DNA of 7,717 nt from Candidatus Atribacteria bacterium (lineage in GTDB: Bacteria > Atribacterota > Phoenicimicrobiia > Phoenicimicrobiales > Stramentimicrobiaceae): NCBI GenBank assembly GCA_016934875.1, contig JAFGSC010000020.1, forward strand, positions 1 to 7,717. Direction: 5' to 3'. Positions 5,519 to 7,717 of this stretch are shown piece after piece. Under the pieces are notes generated by a model. It did no database searches and was not told the DNA's origin. It worked only from the letters and a program-made list of their open reading frames with translations. Numbering within the stretch: the stretch's first letter is position 1; the number at the start of each line of letters is the position of its first letter. The translations under genes were made by a program, and so were the position numbers.

Positions 5519-7110
5519 TTTGTGAGCGACTGCACAGGTTGTGCACTTCCCATATGATAATCCATAACAATATCACTTGGTTCAGTTGTCATCTCAATTA
5601 TTCTTTGTATTAGTTTCTCCGGTTTTTTCCCATTCTTTAATCTCACTCCGCCCTCTTTTGCAATTCCTGCCCAACTAATATCATCCCAAAAATCTGTTAG
5701 TAATTCAGTAGGTGTTAATTTACCATCAATATTCTTTATTTTATTTGAGTAGAAAGCTAGCGCTCCCCCATTAATCACATAACCTACGTCGCACTTACTT
5801 CCCGTATTTTTCTCATAAATAAATATCTTATTTTTTTGTTTTTTAGATTCATTAAGAATTAATTTCAGTTTTTCGGTAGGTTTATGCGGGTCTCTAATAC
5901 TAACAACTTTTTCTGAATTTCTTAGTGCGTAATCAGCAATTAATTCATTTAATATTATTTTCCAATATTTACCCCATTTTTTTTCGACCTGTTTGTATGT
6001 TGTCTTTAATGATTCCTTAATTTCTATTCCATTTTCACCTAAAACTACCTCTTTGATAGATTTTAAAATCCACTTTTCTGGATCCTCATTTTTATTTAGT
6101 ATGACCAGATTATAATTCTCATGATAACGTACTGTTGTATAATTTTTTTTAAATTTAAAATCCTTCTTTGATTTTGTATAAAATAAGATATATTCTGTTA
6201 CATCTATTGGCCCGGGATTAACAGTTTTAAATCCCGCTGGAGATGCGGTTTTTACAGAAATCAATTGAACCTTATTTTCTTTTCTACAAATCTCATCCAT
6301 TAAAATATTTATGTAACCAAACTCATGATGATCAATCTGGACAAAAATTGCGCCACTTTTATGTAATAACTCCTTTGCTACTTCCAAACGGTTTTTCATA
6401 AAAGTCAACCAGCTCGAATGATTGAAATTATCGTTATAACCAAAAGAATCATTTCCAGTGTTATACGGTGGGTCAATATAAATCAGTTTTACTTTTCCTC
6501 GAAACTGGGTTTTTAGCGTATGCATTGATAATAGATTATTACCTTTGATAATTAGGTTTTCTTTTAATGTGCCATTTTCATCACGTTTGATTTCTGTTAC
6601 TTCCCGCTCACCTCCAGAAGTATAACGTTTCCAATTGGTAAATACCTTCTGGTCAAACAATCGGTCAATCTCATCTTGTACTAATACTTCATTAAAGAAA
6701 ATCTCTTTTCGTTTATCTTCTTCTTTGGTCTGCCCGCCTTCCAAGACACAATCCTTATAAGGCCAGACAAGAGACACTTCAGCACGTTCGCGCAAGAATT
6801 TGCTGTCAATATTTAAACCTATCTTCTTGCGGAATCGGGTATAAGAATTGGCAAGAAAGTTTTTATCAGATATATATTCAATAAAGGTATTTATATTAAA
6901 AATCCAATGCCCTTCAATCTCATCAAAGAATTTTTTTTCTATTTCCGGCTCAGAAAGCAATAACTTTACCAAATCATGATCAATTTTCCAGGCACGATCA
7001 ATCACTGCCGCCTTAATCAATTCCCCCTCGTCATCCACAAAACGCGAATCTGTTTTTAGCAAGTCAATTAATTTTTTATCAAATGACTTTGTTATATTTT
7101 TTTCCGGCAT
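5485..7110 (-). pseudogene. mod: Type III methyltransferase Mod, 5' fragment, broken in motif I
   Basis: Modification subunit that recognises the site and methylates adenine N6. Numbering is from the ATG at 7116. Residues about 15-75 match the Type III methylase N-terminal domain (IDLLKTDSRFVDDEGELIKA). Motif IV is DPPY at 215-218. IFVQIDHHEFGYIN (257-270) belongs to the catalytic fold. Residues about 285-475 are the variable recognition region. The motif X-like KNGKKPEKLIQRI (494-506) and motif I (from DIVMDYHMGS, 515-524) come last. This IV-recognition-I order is the beta class, as in EcoP15I Mod. After GS the frame gives AQPVQSLTKW and stops at 5485, whereas the -1 frame gives GTTCAVAHKMGRQYIGIEQ. 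The start at 7110 is preferred because GAGGGG (7117-7122) is 6 nt upstream, while it abuts the ATG at 7116. Confidence 0.93.
5540..5551 (-). other. mod: Single-base deletion site in mod (SAM-binding motif I)
   Basis: The coding strand reads GGA AGT GCA CAA CC here. GGA AGT GGC ACA ACC, with one extra G beside position 5544, would encode GSGTT, the expected motif I, and would continue in frame to 5006. The exact length fits: 2112 nt with the extra base between 7116 and 5006, which is 704 codons including the stop. The site is not in a homopolymer or simple repeat. Confidence 0.9.
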
Positions 7111-7126
7111 TTCCATCCCCTCTTTT

Positions 7127-7140
7127 AAATATCAATATTT
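7127..7140. promoter_or_regulatory. Inverted repeat in the mod leader, possible operator
   Basis: AAATAT (7127-7132) and ATATTT (7135-7140) are perfect inverted arms around CA. They lie just after the predicted transcription start and before the mod ribosome binding site at 7117-7122. The position suits a repressor site, but AT-only arms of 6 bp are weak evidence and no regulator gene is visible. Confidence 0.3.
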
Positions 7141-7154
7141 TTCCATATTCATAG

Positions 7155-7183
7155 ATTATTTTCCTTTGGATAGTTGCTGTAAA
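7155..7183 (-). promoter_or_regulatory. Promoter of the mod-res(-abi) operon
   Basis: On the minus strand, TTTACA (7178-7183) and AATAAT (7155-7160) each match consensus at five of six positions and are exactly 17 nt apart. Transcription would begin near 7148, about 38 nt before the preferred mod start at 7110. It lies in the short gap after the Fic pseudogene stop, where an operon promoter is expected. Confidence 0.6.
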
Positions 7184-7213
7184 GAATTTACCGAATTCAA
7201 ATTCTATTACTTC

Positions 7214-7717
7214 TCAATTATTTTGATTGATCAAATTTACAATGACTTTAACGATAGTATCTTTTTCTTCTGCTCTGCTTTCAGCAATCAACAAGGTCAA
7301 AGCTACCAGGGCATTATCCGCAAGACGCTTACTGCCATCCTCTTTATATAGAATTTTATTTTCATTTAAAAACCAGAGGAATAAAGATGCAGCAATTCGC
7401 TTATTCCCATCGATGAAAGAATGATTCTTGACCACAAAATATAAGAGAGGGGCAGTGTAAATCATATTCATCGAGCAAATGCAGGGCTTTTTGATAATCA
7501 AGAATTACTTTTAATAACCCAGTGGCTTCTGTTGAATCTAAGGCTTTATTCTGCAGGAGTCTTTCCATAATTCTTGAGGTTTTTTGGAATTCTATTAATT
7601 TAGCCCGGTCTTCGCGCATTCTTTTTTCATTGATAGTATAACCTTTGATAAGATGTTCTTTTAAGACGTTGGTTGCCCAGATGCGGAATTGAGTGCCACG
7701 TTTGGAATTTACCCGGT
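7214..7717 (-). pseudogene. RhuM-type/Fic fusion protein, 3' part, broken by deletion and frameshift
   Basis: The gene enters from the right edge reading VNSKRGTQFRIWATNVLKEH, the end of a RhuM-type (Bro-N-like) domain. A helical linker follows (EATGLLKVILDYQKALHLLDEYD), after which the frame runs out of register and stops at 7401. In another frame, LLYFVVKNHSFIDGNKRIAA begins near 7445 and continues to the natural C-terminus VNLINQNN at 7214. HSFIDGNKR (7397-7423) is the Fic/Doc core that binds the nucleotide donor phosphates for AMP or similar transfer. From the family as I know it, some 70-80 residues of the Fic domain should lie between LLDEYD and LLYFVVKN, but here they almost meet, so an internal deletion of roughly 200 bp shifted the frame. 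Such fusions often sit beside R-M genes. The product should be inactive. Confidence 0.88.

Noticed and set aside
5485..5551. Phase variation of mod by repeat slippage
   Set aside because: The missing base is in GTG(G)CAC, not in a homopolymer or tandem repeat, so the usual slippage mechanism of phase-variable mod genes does not apply.
5006..7116. Two separate proteins forming a split methylase
   Set aside because: The break falls inside motif I, which neither fragment carries whole, and the ATG at 5518 has no ribosome binding site.
7166..7424. Two plus-strand open frames of 61 and 65 codons (7166-7351 and 7227-7424)
   Set aside because: Both are antisense to the Fic part of the RhuM-Fic pseudogene or to its 3' flank and show no family features.

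Overview
The window is a stretch of low-GC bacterial DNA carrying a small anti-phage defence cluster. Every gene I can support reads on the minus strand, so gene order below runs from high to low coordinates. No rRNA or tRNA gene is visible. Hand counts give about 25% GC in the methylase recognition region, about 29% in the abortive-infection gene and 40-48% in parts of the helicase and methylase. Shine-Dalgarno sites are clear (AAGGAGG, GGGGAGG, GAGGGG, GAGG). The sequence does not fix the phylum.

Layout. (1) 7214-7717: the 3' part of a RhuM-type/Fic fusion gene, entering from the right edge. It is broken by an internal deletion that also shifts the frame, although the Fic core HSFIDGNKR survives. 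(2) 7127-7183: a good sigma70-type promoter and a short inverted repeat in the leader of the next gene. (3) 5006-7110: mod, the methyltransferase/recognition subunit of a Type III restriction-modification system. It is split in two by one missing base inside the SAM-binding motif (GSGTT reads as GSAQP). (4) 2437-5013: res, an intact Type III helicase-nuclease whose start overlaps the end of mod by 8 nt. (5) 1537-2343: an intact abortive-infection family protein with an Abi-C-like C-terminus and an Rx6H motif. (6) 321-1536: about 1.2 kb without a convincing gene, holding a hairpin/terminator, a repeat-rich GC-shifted block, several palindromes and a C9T9 homopolymer junction. (7) 1-320: the start of a FAS1 (fasciclin) lipoprotein, running off the left edge.

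How the parts fit. Mod and Res normally form one complex in which Mod recognises and methylates the site and Res translocates and cuts. As written, Mod cannot bind SAM properly, so the system should neither methylate nor cut unless the frameshift is a sequencing error. The Abi-type gene downstream is intact, has its own ribosome binding site and possibly its own promoter, and may be the one working defence gene left. I see no wholly new system. The points of most interest are the frameshift exactly in methylase motif I, the surviving Abi gene attached to a broken R-M operon, and the structured, gene-free block next to it.
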